Below are positions 43,839-53,179 of a stretch of 64,000 nucleotides of DNA, in pieces. The notes beneath the pieces were generated by a model. It was given only the letters and a program-made list of their open reading frames with translations. It was not told the origin of the DNA and did no database searches. The position numbers and the translations under genes are program-made. Each line of letters starts with the position of its first letter. Positions within the stretch are counted from its first letter, which is position 1. Source of the DNA: Chryseobacterium sp. RU37D (GTDB taxonomy: Bacteria; Bacteroidota; Bacteroidia; Flavobacteriales; Weeksellaceae); the NCBI RefSeq assembly GCF_900156075.1, contig NZ_FTMM01000005.1, positions 1-64,000 of the forward strand, given 5' to 3'.

Positions 43839-43877
43839 TAAGGAAATAAATCAAGAAAAGACTTATATAAAACAGTT

Positions 43878-44312
43878 ATGAAAAGAAAAATCGCCATTGC
43901 CGCTGACCATGCAGGTTTCGAATATAAAGAGATTGTGAAAAAACATCTTTCTGAAAGATTTGAGGTTCAGGATTTTGGTACGCTTTCCGCAGACAGTGTG
44001 GATTATCCGGACTTTGTGCATCCAGCTGCAGCCTCTGTTGAAAACGGAGAAAATGAATTGGGAATCTTATTTTGTGGAAGCGGAAACGGAGTTCAGATCA
44101 CAGCCAACAAACATCAAAAGATCCGTTGTGCACTGTGCTGGATACCGGAAATTGCAGTATTGGCAAGACAACATAATGATGCCAATATGATCTCAATACC
44201 TGCAAGATTCATTTCCAAAGAGTTGGCTATTGAGATTGCTGATAAATTCCTTTCTACAGATTTTGAAGGAGGAAGACACCAGACCAGAGTTGATAAAATA
44301 GCATTTTGCTAA
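43878..44312 (+). CDS. rpiB: Ribose 5-phosphate isomerase B
   Basis: A 144-residue RpiB/LacAB-type enzyme interconverting ribose 5-phosphate and ribulose 5-phosphate. It has IAIAADHAGFEYKE, DYPDFVHPAA, the catalytic-cysteine loop GILFCGSGNGVQITANK and the RHNDAN-like segment QHNDANMISIPARF, then GGRHQTRVDKI. Length is normal. It has its own promoter and terminator. Confidence 0.93.
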   Translation: MKRKIAIAADHAGFEYKEIVKKHLSERFEVQDFGTLSADSVDYPDFVHPAAASVENGENELGILFCGSGNGVQITANKHQKIRCALCWIPEIAVLARQHNDANMISIPARFISKELAIEIADKFLSTDFEGGRHQTRVDKIAFC

Positions 44313-44317
44313 ACTAT

Positions 44318-44352
44318 AAAAGGCTTGTAAATCAATTTGCAAGCCTTATTTA
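44318..44352 (+). terminator. Intrinsic terminator of rpiB
   Basis: AAGGCTTG (44320-44327) pairs with CAAGCCTT (44340-44347), followed by ATTTATTTTT. Confidence 0.8.
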
Positions 44353-44364
44353 TTTTTAATTTCG

Positions 44365-44372
44365 TATATTTG
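44365..44372 (+). promoter_or_regulatory. Promoter -7 element (TATATTTG) for rnr, with a long leader
   Basis: TATATTTG is followed by about 240 nt before the rnr ATG. The leader has a possible long-range helix between GGTTTTT (about 44447) and AAAAACC (about 44495), but nothing I can name as a riboswitch. Confidence 0.5.
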
Positions 44373-44618
44373 CATCGATCAATAGAATTTACCAGTCTAT
44401 TCATTCCCAAGTAAGCCTGAAAATATTTAAAAGATATTTAATAAAAGGTTTTTCCCCTCTCTTCTCAATATTTGTATTAAATTTATACAAAACAAAAACC
44501 CCTTATACAGATCAATTGGAAAGAAAATTGATGTTATTAAATTATAAATCATATAAGTCATAAATATGATTAATGAAGGTTGTTATTAAAATCTTTTAAA
44601 AATAAAAATTAAATTAAT

Positions 44619-46772
44619 ATGCCAAAAAAAAGAAAATATATAAGTCATAAAAATGAGCATAAATTACTGGAAATAGGAAAGCTGATCCTGAGATTTATGA
44701 ATGAAAATTCCACAAAGATCTACAATTATAAGCAGATCGCTGACGGAATTGATTATAAAAACCCCAGACAGAGAGAGCTTGTAATCCAGGCATTGCATAA
44801 GTTGCAGGGTGCTGAAAGAATTAAAGAAACTGAAAAAGGAAAATACATTATTAACCTTAATATCAAAGGAACACTTACCGGAATTATCGATTTTAATCAG
44901 TCCGGAAATGCATATGTTAAAGTTGAAGGCTTGGAAGATGATATTTTCATCCATTCCAAAAATGTAAAAGATGCACTTCAGGGTGATAAGGTTTTAATCG
45001 TGACCTATACTTATAAAGGGAAAAAGCTAGAAGGTTCGGTTTTAGAGGTTTTAGAAAGAACCAGAACTGAATTTGTGGGAACACTGCAAGTAGTTGCTCA
45101 TAAGGATTTTGGATTTGTAGTTTGCGATAAAAAGACCATTAATACAGATATTTTTATTCCGAAAGGAAATTTTGGAGGTGCACAGGATGGCGATAAAGTG
45201 ATCGTAAAAATGACAGAATGGAAACCGGGAGATAAAAATCCGGAAGGAGAAATTATCAAGGTTTTAGGAGCTCCGGGAGAGCACGAAACAGAGATTCATT
45301 CTATTCTGGCTGAATATGGCCTGCCTTACCAATTTCCTGAAGAAGTGGAAAGAGATGCCGATAAAATCGACAGAAGAATTACTGAAGAAGAAGTGGGAAA
45401 ACGTTGGGATATGCGCGGAATATGTACTTTTACAATCGATCCGAAAGATGCAAAAGATTTCGATGATGCATTATCTATCAGGAAGTTAGAAAACGGAAAC
45501 TGGGAAGTAGGTATTCATATTGCAGATGTTTCCCATTATGTAGTTCCGGGAACTATTTTGGATGATGAAGCGTATCAGAGAGCAACATCTGTATATCTTG
45601 TAGACCGTGTTGTACCGATGCTTCCGGAGGTTTTGAGTAACGATGTTTGTTCGCTTCGTCCTAATGAAGATAAATATACATTTTCAGCGGTTTTTGAGCT
45701 TGATAATGATGCTAAGATTAAAAAACAGTGGTTTGGAAGAACAGTTATCCATTCCGACAGAAGATTTACATATGAAGAAGCTCAGGAAAGAATTGAAACT
45801 AAAAAAGGCGATCTTCAGGAGGAAATCAATATCCTTGACAGATTAGCAAAAATCATGCGTGTAGAACGTATCCGAGAAGGGGCAATTACCTTTGACAGAA
45901 GTGAAGTTCGATTTAATTTAGATGAAAACAATGAGCCAGTTGGTGTATATTTTAAAATAAGTAAAGATTCAAATCATTTGATAGAAGAATTCATGTTGTT
46001 GGCTAATAAAAAAGTTTCTGAATTTATTTCATTAAACAAAAAAGGAGACATCACTCAAAATACCTTTATATACAGGGTCCATGATGATCCGGATCCTGCA
46101 AAACTGGAATCTTTGAGAGATTTTGTTTCGACTTTCGGATATAAAATGGATCTTGCCAATACTAAAAAAGTGGCTGAATCTTTAAACAGGTTGTTGCATG
46201 ATGTAAAAGGCAAAGGCGAAGAAAATATGATCGAAACGCTTGCTATGAGAAGTATGAGCAAGGCAATATATTCTACAGAGCCAATTGGTCATTACGGTCT
46301 TGGTTTTGAATATTATACACACTTTACCTCTCCTATCCGTCGTTATCCGGATTTAATTGCACACCGATTGCTTCAGCATTATCTGGACGGAGGAAAATCT
46401 CCGAACAAAGCAGATCTTGAGGAAAAAGCAAAACACTGCAGTTCTATGGAAAGGCTGGCTGCCGACGCGGAGAGAGATTCCATCAAATATATGCAGGTAA
46501 AATTCATGGAAAAACATTTGGGAGAAACTTTCAATGGAGTGATTTCCGGAGTTGCAGAATTTGGTTTCTGGGTTGAAATTCCTGAAAATGGAGCGGAAGG
46601 GTTAATTAAATTAAGAGATTTAGTAGACGATTCTTATATGTTTGACGCCAAAACCCACGCTGTTTATGGCATAAGACATGGTAAAAGATATCAGCTAGGA
46701 GACCAGGTTCAGATAAAAGTAGTGAAGGCAAACCTTATTCAGAAACAGTTGGATTTTAAGATTGTTGATTAA
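44619..46772 (+). CDS. rnr: Ribonuclease R
   Basis: A 717-residue 3'-5' exoribonuclease that degrades structured RNA. Domains in order: an N-terminal winged-helix-like region (residues 1-75), two cold-shock OB domains (GTLTGIIDFNQSGNAYVKV and FVGTLQVVAHKDFGFVV), the RNB catalytic domain (TFTIDPKDAKDFDDALSI with the metal-binding aspartates, HIADVSHYV, YEEAQERI, HYGLGFEYYTHFTSPIRRYPDL) and a C-terminal S1 domain (FNGVISGVAEFGFWVEI). All catalytic motifs are intact. Confidence 0.95.
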   Translation: MPKKRKYISHKNEHKLLEIGKLILRFMNENSTKIYNYKQIADGIDYKNPRQRELVIQALHKLQGAERIKETEKGKYIINLNIKGTLTGIIDFNQSGNAYVKVEGLEDDIFIHSKNVKDALQGDKVLIVTYTYKGKKLEGSVLEVLERTRTEFVGTLQVVAHKDFGFVVCDKKTINTDIFIPKGNFGGAQDGDKVIVKMTEWKPGDKNPEGEIIKVLGAPGEHETEIHSILAEYGLPYQFPEEVERDADKIDRRITEEEVGKRWDMRGICTFTIDPKDAKDFDDALSIRKLENGNWEVGIHIADVSHYVVPGTILDDEAYQRATSVYLVDRVVPMLPEVLSNDVCSLRPNEDKYTFSAVFELDNDAKIKKQWFGRTVIHSDRRFTYEEAQERIETKKGDLQEEINILDRLAKIMRVERIREGAITFDRSEVRFNLDENNEPVGVYFKISKDSNHLIEEFMLLANKKVSEFISLNKKGDITQNTFIYRVHDDPDPAKLESLRDFVSTFGYKMDLANTKKVAESLNRLLHDVKGKGEENMIETLAMRSMSKAIYSTEPIGHYGLGFEYYTHFTSPIRRYPDLIAHRLLQHYLDGGKSPNKADLEEKAKHCSSMERLAADAERDSIKYMQVKFMEKHLGETFNGVISGVAEFGFWVEIPENGAEGLIKLRDLVDDSYMFDAKTHAVYGIRHGKRYQLGDQVQIKVVKANLIQKQLDFKIVD

Positions 46773-46836
46773 CTAAAACATAAAGGCTAACTTTGTATAA
46801 ATGGGATAAAAAATTTTTCATTTAAAAAGCTATTGA

Positions 46837-47523
46837 ATGTTTGAACTTATACTTTCTGCCATTGTACTAGGATTTATGTTGAGTCTGGTTTTTATCGGCC
46901 CAATTTTTTTCCTTTTAATAGAAACCAGCTTTTCCAGGGGCCCAAAACATGCCCTTGCTTTGGATTTGGGAGTAATTTCCGCAGATCTGCTGTGTATTTT
47001 GGCTGCCTATTATGCAAGTGCAGACATTGTAACTTTAATTGACAAACATCCCGGTTTTTACAGGATCACAGCCATACTCATCTTTGTATACGGAATTGTA
47101 ATGATGGTTACAAAAACCAAAATGCACATGCCCGGTGAAGAGAAAATCATTAATCAGAATTATTTTAAAACATTTATTAATGGTTTTTTCTTTAATCTTT
47201 TGAATGTAGGAGTGATCTTATTCTGGCTGGTAACGGTAATTTCTGTGAGGAATCAATATCCGGATACCAGCAATTTTATTTTATACATCGGGATTGTCAT
47301 TGCTACTTACCTATGTATTGATCTTGCTAAAATCTTTCTTGCCAAACAATTTCACGACAGATTAACACAAAAGCTCGCTAATCAGATCAGAAGAATCGTA
47401 GGCGGAATCTTAATTATATTCAGTTTCTTTATTTTTCTGCAAAGCTTTAAAAAATTTAATCAATTTGATAAAAGATTAGAAGAAGCCGAGAAAAAAGAAG
47501 TAAAATATCAAAAAGACAAATGA
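46837..47523 (+). CDS. LysE family transporter
   Basis: A 228-residue membrane protein with six helices in the LysE/RhtB pattern: GFMLSLVFIGPIFFLLIETSFSRGPKHALALDLGVISADLLCILAAYY at the start, then a cytoplasmic linker and NGFFFNLLNVGVILFWLVTVI. Members export amino acids or similar small molecules. The charged C-terminal tail (KKFNQFDKRLEEAEKKE) is longer than usual. It overlaps the LD-carboxypeptidase start by four bases (ATGA). Confidence 0.85.
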   Translation: MFELILSAIVLGFMLSLVFIGPIFFLLIETSFSRGPKHALALDLGVISADLLCILAAYYASADIVTLIDKHPGFYRITAILIFVYGIVMMVTKTKMHMPGEEKIINQNYFKTFINGFFFNLLNVGVILFWLVTVISVRNQYPDTSNFILYIGIVIATYLCIDLAKIFLAKQFHDRLTQKLANQIRRIVGGILIIFSFFIFLQSFKKFNQFDKRLEEAEKKEVKYQKDK

Positions 47524-48446
47524 AAAAAATCTTTCCAAAATCATTAAAGAAAGGCGATAAAATTGCCATCATCTCCCCTGCCGGAGCCGTAGATCAGTCC
47601 CAACTCGAAAAGGGAATAGAAATGATAAAAAATAAAGGCTATGAGCCTGTTTTGGGTGAGCACCTTTACACCAGATTTTCCAACGGATACAATTATGCAG
47701 GAACAGAACAGGAAAGAATAAAAGATATCAACTGGGCTTTAAATGACAGTGAAATTTCTGCCATCTGGGCTTCCAGAGGCGGTTACGGCTGCCAGCATTT
47801 AATTGAAAATCTAAGCTTAAAAAACTTCACCAAAAATCCAAAATGGTACATCGGCTATTCTGATAATACGGTGATCCAGAGTTATTTGTTAAAAAAAGGC
47901 TTTGTTTCCATTCACGGGCAGACCATTAAAACTTCAAGTTTTGGTGTGACCGAAGAAAGCTATGAATTGATATTTGATATTTTAAAAGGAAAAACTCCAA
48001 AATACAGCCTTACATCTCATCAATTGAATAAAAAAGGAACTATTGAAGGTGAATTAGTTGGAGGGAATTTAGCATTAATCTACGCGCTTTTAGGAACAAA
48101 ATATTCCTTTGACTTTAAAGATAAAATACTCTTTATCGAAGATATCGGTGAAAATTTTTATGCTCTGGACCGAATGATTATGAGCCTGGAATTAGCCGGA
48201 GTTTTCAAAAAAATAAAAGGTTTAATCATCGGCGGAATGACCAATATGGGTGATGAAAAAGAGAATAAACAATATGAAGAAAGCTTTGATGAATTTGCTT
48301 ATCAACTGATTTCAGACAGAATTTCCAGGTATAATTTCCCGGTAGTTTTTGGTTTCCCGAATGGCCATATCAAAGACAACCGTCCACTGATTATTGGTGG
48401 AGATGTGAAAATACAGGTTAAGGATAAGGTTAAGATTGAATTTTAA
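47520..48446 (+). CDS. LD-carboxypeptidase (LdcA/MccF family, S66)
   Basis: A 308-residue serine peptidase of the S66 family, which releases the terminal D-Ala from murein tetrapeptides during peptidoglycan recycling. The family motifs are IAIISPAGAV near the start, IWASRGGYGCQHLIENL, the nucleophile loop WYIGYSDNTVIQSY with Ser in GYSD, a Glu in GELVGGNLALI, and the late FGFPNGHIKDNRPLIIG with the catalytic His. No signal peptide, so cytoplasmic. Translationally coupled to the LysE-type exporter. Confidence 0.88.
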   Translation: MKKIFPKSLKKGDKIAIISPAGAVDQSQLEKGIEMIKNKGYEPVLGEHLYTRFSNGYNYAGTEQERIKDINWALNDSEISAIWASRGGYGCQHLIENLSLKNFTKNPKWYIGYSDNTVIQSYLLKKGFVSIHGQTIKTSSFGVTEESYELIFDILKGKTPKYSLTSHQLNKKGTIEGELVGGNLALIYALLGTKYSFDFKDKILFIEDIGENFYALDRMIMSLELAGVFKKIKGLIIGGMTNMGDEKENKQYEESFDEFAYQLISDRISRYNFPVVFGFPNGHIKDNRPLIIGGDVKIQVKDKVKIEF

Positions 48447-48477
48447 TATTCAAATCCCTCAAACTCTCAAACACAAT

Positions 48478-48849
48478 ATGGCAGAACACAATGACCTCGG
48501 AAAACTGGCAGAAGATCTCGCAGCAGAATATTTAATTAAAAAAGGCTATAAGATTCTGACAAGAAATTTCAGATTTCAAAAGGCTGAAATTGATATTCTT
48601 GCCGAAAAAGATAATCTGGTCATTATCATTGAAGTAAAAGCACGTTCCACAGATGCTTTTATTCTGCCGCAGGAAGCTGTTAATAAAAGAAAAATTAAAC
48701 TGATTGTTTCCGCAGCGAATCACTATCTGGAAGAATTTAATAAAAATCTGGAAGTAAGATTTGATATTATTTCTGTACTTCCCGATGAAACAGGAAAATT
48801 AATGATCGAACATATTCAGGATGCCTTTGAAGCATTCGATGCGAATTAA
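48478..48849 (+). CDS. YraN family endonuclease-like protein (UPF0102)
   Basis: A 123-residue protein with the Holliday-junction-resolvase-like fold of YraN: GKLAEDLAAEYLIKKGYKILTRNFRFQKAEIDILAEKDNLVIIIEVKAR, where Glu/Asp and EVK are the PD-(D/E)XK catalytic residues, then FILPQEAVNKRKIKLIVSAA. The role is not settled. The start at 48478 (MAEHNDLG) is used; an earlier in-frame ATG at 48436 overlaps the preceding gene and adds unrelated residues. The stretch just before the ATG (CAAATCCCTCAAACTCTCAA) is a short simple repeat. Confidence 0.88.
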   Translation: MAEHNDLGKLAEDLAAEYLIKKGYKILTRNFRFQKAEIDILAEKDNLVIIIEVKARSTDAFILPQEAVNKRKIKLIVSAANHYLEEFNKNLEVRFDIISVLPDETGKLMIEHIQDAFEAFDAN

Positions 48850-48851
48850 TT

Positions 48852-48900
48852 CAATGTAATAATGTATCAATATACCAGTTTGCCAATTGTTGCATTGTTA
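48852..48900. repeat. Degenerate octamer tandem repeat (CAATGTAT-like)
   Basis: Six consecutive 8-base units occur between yraN and the SDR gene: CAATGTAA, TAATGTAT, CAATATAC, CAGTTTGC, CAATTGTT, GCATTGTT. Similar octamer strings are common in intergenic DNA of this group. Confidence 0.5.
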
Positions 48901-48928
48901 TATTTTTACATTAAAAAATTAAATTTTT

Positions 48929-49678
48929 ATGAAAACAATATTAGTGACCGGAGCCACTTCCGGGATAGGAAAATCCACTGCAGAATTGCTGGCAAAACAA
49001 GGCAACAGAATCATTATCTGCGGGAGAAGACAAGAGGTTTTGGAATCACTGAAAACTGAACTTTCTACCTTCACCGAAATATTTAGTTTAAAATTTGATG
49101 TCAGGAACCTTGAAGAAGTTGAAGCAGCGATCAATTCAATTCCGGAAGACTGGAAAAATATCGATATTTTAATCAATAATGCAGGGAATGCGCATGGTCT
49201 TGATTCCCTTTCTGCTGGCAAAACGGATGATTGGGATTCTATGATTGACGGAAATGTGAAAGGACTTTTGTATGTTTCAAAAATGATCATCCCCGGAATG
49301 AAAGAAAGAAATTCCGGACATATTGTGAACATTAGCTCTGTTGCTGCAAGACAAACCTATGCAAACGGTGTGGTGTATTGTGCGACAAAAAAGGCAGTAG
49401 ACGTTATCTCTGAAGGCATGAGATTAGAATTGACAGAATTTGGAATAAAGGTTACTAATATTCAGCCGGGAGCCGTAGAAACTGATTTTTCTTTGATAAG
49501 ATTCAAAGGAGATCAGGAAAGGGCAGCAACAGTGTATGCAGGCTATGAGCCATTGAAAGCCGAAGATATTGCCGATTCGATCGCCTATTGTGTGAATGCT
49601 CCCAAACATATCTGTATTTCTGATATGACCATCTACCCTGCTGCCCAGGCGGAACCCAGAACGATTTACAGAAAATAA
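48929..49678 (+). CDS. SDR family oxidoreductase (YdfG-like)
   Basis: A 249-residue NAD(P)-dependent short-chain dehydrogenase. The cofactor loop TGATSGIGKSTAE is at 7-19, the catalytic residues are Ser137 (NISSVAARQ), Tyr150 and Lys154 (YCATKKAV), and the NNAGNAHGLD segment resembles the serine/3-hydroxy acid dehydrogenase YdfG group; the ending ISDMTIYPAAQA also fits that group. The arginine pair after the second strand (CGRRQE) points to NADPH. Substrate not certain. Confidence 0.88.
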   Translation: MKTILVTGATSGIGKSTAELLAKQGNRIIICGRRQEVLESLKTELSTFTEIFSLKFDVRNLEEVEAAINSIPEDWKNIDILINNAGNAHGLDSLSAGKTDDWDSMIDGNVKGLLYVSKMIIPGMKERNSGHIVNISSVAARQTYANGVVYCATKKAVDVISEGMRLELTEFGIKVTNIQPGAVETDFSLIRFKGDQERAATVYAGYEPLKAEDIADSIAYCVNAPKHICISDMTIYPAAQAEPRTIYRK

Positions 49679-49763
49679 TTTCAAAAGAATGGCTTAAATT
49701 TGGATAAAAAATAAAAGCAATTTCGCTTTTTCGCGATTTTGCAAATTAGCTTAATATTTAAAA

Positions 49764-50444
49764 ATGAAAATTTTATACATAGAAACTTCTTCCAAAAACT
49801 GTTCAGTGGCCATTTCTGATAATGAAAAACTGCTCTGCCTTACTGAAGAGGTTTCGGAAAATTATAAGCAGTCGGAAAGCCTTCATACTTTTGTAGAATG
49901 GGCCTTGGAAGGTGCCAGTATTTCATTGAAAGAAATTGAAGCCGTCTCTTTAGGCAAAGGTCCCGGTTCTTACACCGGCTTACGAATCGGAGCATCATCC
50001 GCAAAAGGATTCTGCTATGGATTAAAAGTTCCATTAATTGCCATTAATTCTTTAGAAAGCATGATAGAGCCTTTTTTAGGAAAAAACTATGATTTTATAA
50101 TACCTTTGATCGACGCAAGGAGAATGGAAGTTTATACAGCTGTTTATGAAGGGAATTCAGGGGAAGAAATCTCTCCGACAGAGGCTAAAATTTTAGATGA
50201 AGCTTCTTTTGAAGAATTTAGGGATAAAAAAGTAATTTTTGTAGGAGACGGAGCCAAAAAGGCAAAAGAAATTATACTGCTTCCTGATGCTGTTTATGAT
50301 GAAAATGTTTATCCTTCTGCCCAATATTTGGTAAAAAAAACTTTAGAAAAAATAAATAAAAAAAACTTTGAGGACATAGCCTATTTTGAGCCTTTTTATC
50401 TCAAAGATTTTCATGGAGTAAAGAAAAACAAAAGCGAAGAATAA
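49764..50444 (+). CDS. tsaB: tRNA threonylcarbamoyladenosine biosynthesis protein TsaB
   Basis: A 226-residue member of the ASKHA fold that activates TsaD for t6A37 modification of tRNA. It has ILYIETSSKNCSVAI at the start, SLGKGPGSYTGLRIGASSAKGF and the FIIPLIDARRMEVYTAVYE segment. No glycoprotease metal ligands, as expected for TsaB. The last codons form part of the terminator stem at 50431-50458. Confidence 0.93.
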   Translation: MKILYIETSSKNCSVAISDNEKLLCLTEEVSENYKQSESLHTFVEWALEGASISLKEIEAVSLGKGPGSYTGLRIGASSAKGFCYGLKVPLIAINSLESMIEPFLGKNYDFIIPLIDARRMEVYTAVYEGNSGEEISPTEAKILDEASFEEFRDKKVIFVGDGAKKAKEIILLPDAVYDENVYPSAQYLVKKTLEKINKKNFEDIAYFEPFYLKDFHGVKKNKSEE

Positions 50445-50458
50445 TCTTCGCTTTTTAT
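50431..50458. terminator. Terminator overlapping the end of tsaB, shared with the SprE-like gene
   Basis: AAAGCGAAGA (50431-50440) pairs with TCTTCGCTTT (50445-50454) and is followed by TTATTTTATT. The stem includes the tsaB stop codon region and lies one base from the convergent gene end. Confidence 0.8.
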
Positions 50459-50459
50459 T

Positions 50460-53093
50460 TTATTGTGGTTTTGCAGGTAATGTGCCATTCTGTAGCTGCT
50501 GAGGAACGTTACTGTTGGCAGATCTTCTCGAAGGGCGATTGCTGTTTCCGCTTGAAGGCTGTAGCTGTTGTTCGTTATTCATTCCCGGTTTTGGCGGGGC
50601 CCCGGTGCCGTTGAACGGCTGTGAAGGCTGTTGAGGAACATTATTATTAGGATTTCCCGGCTGTTGAGGAATTGCATTTCCTTTATTATCTGTTGCCTGA
50701 AAGCTCAGGTCACTTTTCAGATAATTGAGCATTTCTTTGGCTCTTTCTCCTTCCGGGGTTTTGCCGTAATTCAATGCGATCTGCTCCAGCTGAAGGATCA
50801 TTACTTCTTTCCCATTCGTTTTTCCTGCGTTGAAGGCATTTAATAAATATAATTTTGGAACCAGAGCATCTTTCGGGTACTTTTGGATCGTCTGGTTAAT
50901 AATATCCTTACTTTCCCCGAATTTCTCAGATTCATACAAAGCAAAGGCCTGTTTGTACTGGTTTTCTACATCCTCAGAAGATTTTACAAATGTTGTGCTC
51001 TTAGGATTTCTGGCAAATTCTGCGTACGAAGTATACGGATAATCTGTCAGGAGGATCTGTTTTGCTCTTTCTGCAGCCTGAGGATTTTTCAGATAATTCA
51101 TCGCAAAAATTTCATATAAGGCCTGTAGCATTACTTTTTCTTCCGGCTTTACATCTACCAGGTCATACAAAGTTTTTGTGGCTAAAGGAGTGTTGGTAAA
51201 GTAGTTTTCGTACATTACCCCAAGTCCTAATGAGGCTGTATCTCTGTCTTTTTTCAGCTGGCTTAATTTTGCTGCATCAGTAGGTATTTGTTCGATATAA
51301 AAAGCAGGTTCGAAACGTCTTGGGTTTGGTACATCTGTTGCCCCCAGCGCTTCATTCTTCATATCATCAATGGTTGCCATCTTTTTAGAGAAACGCCAGT
51401 TGTCTACCAAAGCTCTATCACCCCAGGTCTGCTTAAAGGTAGAACTTCCCTTGCTTACGGTTCCTGCATTTGAAAAATAAAAACCTTTTGTGGCTACACC
51501 AAAATCTTCGAAAGAATTTGAGCTATTGGCAAAAATAGAATTAGCGCTGTAATCTCCTGTATCAAAGCCTTTGCTTCGTTCTGCGCGTCTTCTTTCAAGC
51601 TCTTCCTTTTCTTCTTTGGCTTTTAATTTTGCAATATATTTTGTGAAAAAATCAGTTCTTTGTTCAGCGCTCATTTTGGCTAAATTCAGAATACTGTCAT
51701 TTTTTTTAATTAAATAATAATTTTTCGAGATTTTCTTTATGTATATTGACTGGTCTGTAAGAAGAACTTTAGAAGGCTCATATGTCATTACAGCCAAAGC
51801 AGAATCATAGTAAGCCCCGGCCCCGATATAGTCATTTTTATCCAGATATCCCTTCCCTATTTCATAATAAGTAAGACCACGAATCTGCGGATCTGAAACT
51901 TTTTCCTTTAAAGATCTTCTGAAATATTCTTGGGCATCGTCTTTTTTTCCGGCTTTATTGGCCATTAAACCTAATGCATAGTAAAATTCATTTTTTCTTG
52001 ATCCGTAGGTTCCTTTTTTACTGATGTCTTCTAGGTACTTTTTTGCCCCGCTGTAATCTCCTTTTCCGTTGAAAGTTTTAGCAATTTCGATTTGGGATTT
52101 CACTTCAAATTCAAAATCATTGGCATATTTGTAGGCGGCCATAAAGCTTTCCCTTGCTCTTTCCGGTTGATTAAGTCCGAATAACACCTGCCCTCTCAGA
52201 TAGGCAACTCTGCTTTTCAGTTTTCTGTTGCTGTTAAGCTCAAAAGCGCGGTCAAGCTCTTTTACGGATTCTTCTTTTTTTCCTGCATCCAAAAGAGATT
52301 CTGCATAATAAATACTTAATAATTTATCATAGTCCTTACTGATTGTTTCTCCTTTTAATTTTGCGAAAACTTCATGCGCTTTATGGTAATTTTTAAGCTG
52401 ATCATACGCCAAACCCTGATAAATTCTGGCTAAAGGAAGCCTTTTATCATCTTTCATGTGGGTAAAGACGTAGTTCAGGGCATCTAGTGCTTCTAAAGAT
52501 TTTCCGCTATAAATCCTGGCTTGGGCAAGAATCATATAAGCATCAAAGATCTGTTTGTTTTGCTCTTCCCCATGCTTTATTACAGAATATTTATTAATTG
52601 CCTTTAAAGCTTTTGCCTCTGCAATTTCTAATACGGTAGCTCCTTTCTGATCAGGTTGATTAGGATTTGTGCCCGAACCGGAGCCTGTTCCCAATGCTCC
52701 TGAAAGTGGATTGTTTCCAGAACCTCCTGATATCCCAGATGGCATTTCCGGAGGGCCATTTCTACTATTATTATTCTGGTTTGAAGCAGACTGCTTATTT
52801 ACCTCTCCCATTTTCATGGAGTTTTCTGCAAATGCGGTAGACTGTCCAAGGTTACTTCCCAAAGGCTGATCTTCGTATGTAAGAATAGGAATGTAAGGTG
52901 CATAAAAATTATCTTTATGACCCTTGTCTCTCGTTTCAAACTCACTGTTTAATGCGTCCTTTGCATTAAAAAGAGTATTGTAGTATGTGGAAAAACCTTT
53001 CATAAACTTCGATCGCTGCTCCGGCCTCTTGGTTTTTGTGGCACAGGAAGCTACGATACAAAGCACTAAAAGGAATAAAATATTCTTTTTCAT
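50460..53093 (-). CDS. sprE: TPR lipoprotein, PorW/SprE-like (type IX secretion and gliding)
   Basis: An 877-residue lipoprotein (FLLVLCIVASCATK, lipidated Cys17). The mature part starts RSKFMKGFSTYYNTLFNAKDAL, like PorW/SprE proteins, then a G/N/P-rich low-complexity linker (about 95-150), at least eight TPR-like repeats (for example EALDALNYVFTHMKDDKRLPLARIYQGLAY and AQEYFRRSLKEKVSDPQIRGLTYYEIG) and a Q/N/P-rich C-terminal tail (about 800-877). SprE is needed for the type IX secretion system and gliding in F. johnsoniae. Gene symbol is by family resemblance; other TPR lipoproteins are possible. It is the first gene after a convergent gap with tsaB. Confidence 0.7.
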   Translation of the reverse strand: MKKNILFLLVLCIVASCATKTKRPEQRSKFMKGFSTYYNTLFNAKDALNSEFETRDKGHKDNFYAPYIPILTYEDQPLGSNLGQSTAFAENSMKMGEVNKQSASNQNNNSRNGPPEMPSGISGGSGNNPLSGALGTGSGSGTNPNQPDQKGATVLEIAEAKALKAINKYSVIKHGEEQNKQIFDAYMILAQARIYSGKSLEALDALNYVFTHMKDDKRLPLARIYQGLAYDQLKNYHKAHEVFAKLKGETISKDYDKLLSIYYAESLLDAGKKEESVKELDRAFELNSNRKLKSRVAYLRGQVLFGLNQPERARESFMAAYKYANDFEFEVKSQIEIAKTFNGKGDYSGAKKYLEDISKKGTYGSRKNEFYYALGLMANKAGKKDDAQEYFRRSLKEKVSDPQIRGLTYYEIGKGYLDKNDYIGAGAYYDSALAVMTYEPSKVLLTDQSIYIKKISKNYYLIKKNDSILNLAKMSAEQRTDFFTKYIAKLKAKEEKEELERRRAERSKGFDTGDYSANSIFANSSNSFEDFGVATKGFYFSNAGTVSKGSSTFKQTWGDRALVDNWRFSKKMATIDDMKNEALGATDVPNPRRFEPAFYIEQIPTDAAKLSQLKKDRDTASLGLGVMYENYFTNTPLATKTLYDLVDVKPEEKVMLQALYEIFAMNYLKNPQAAERAKQILLTDYPYTSYAEFARNPKSTTFVKSSEDVENQYKQAFALYESEKFGESKDIINQTIQKYPKDALVPKLYLLNAFNAGKTNGKEVMILQLEQIALNYGKTPEGERAKEMLNYLKSDLSFQATDNKGNAIPQQPGNPNNNVPQQPSQPFNGTGAPPKPGMNNEQQLQPSSGNSNRPSRRSANSNVPQQLQNGTLPAKPQ

Positions 53094-53179
53094 TATTCAA
53101 TATAACTCGCTAATCTACTTTTTATTATCAGTAGGATTGATGATTTTGTAAAAATAATAAAATTTTGTATTGAAACTCT

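Noticed and set aside
44373..44618. Riboswitch in the long rnr leader
   Set aside because: I find only a weak possible long-range helix and no core I can match to a known class.
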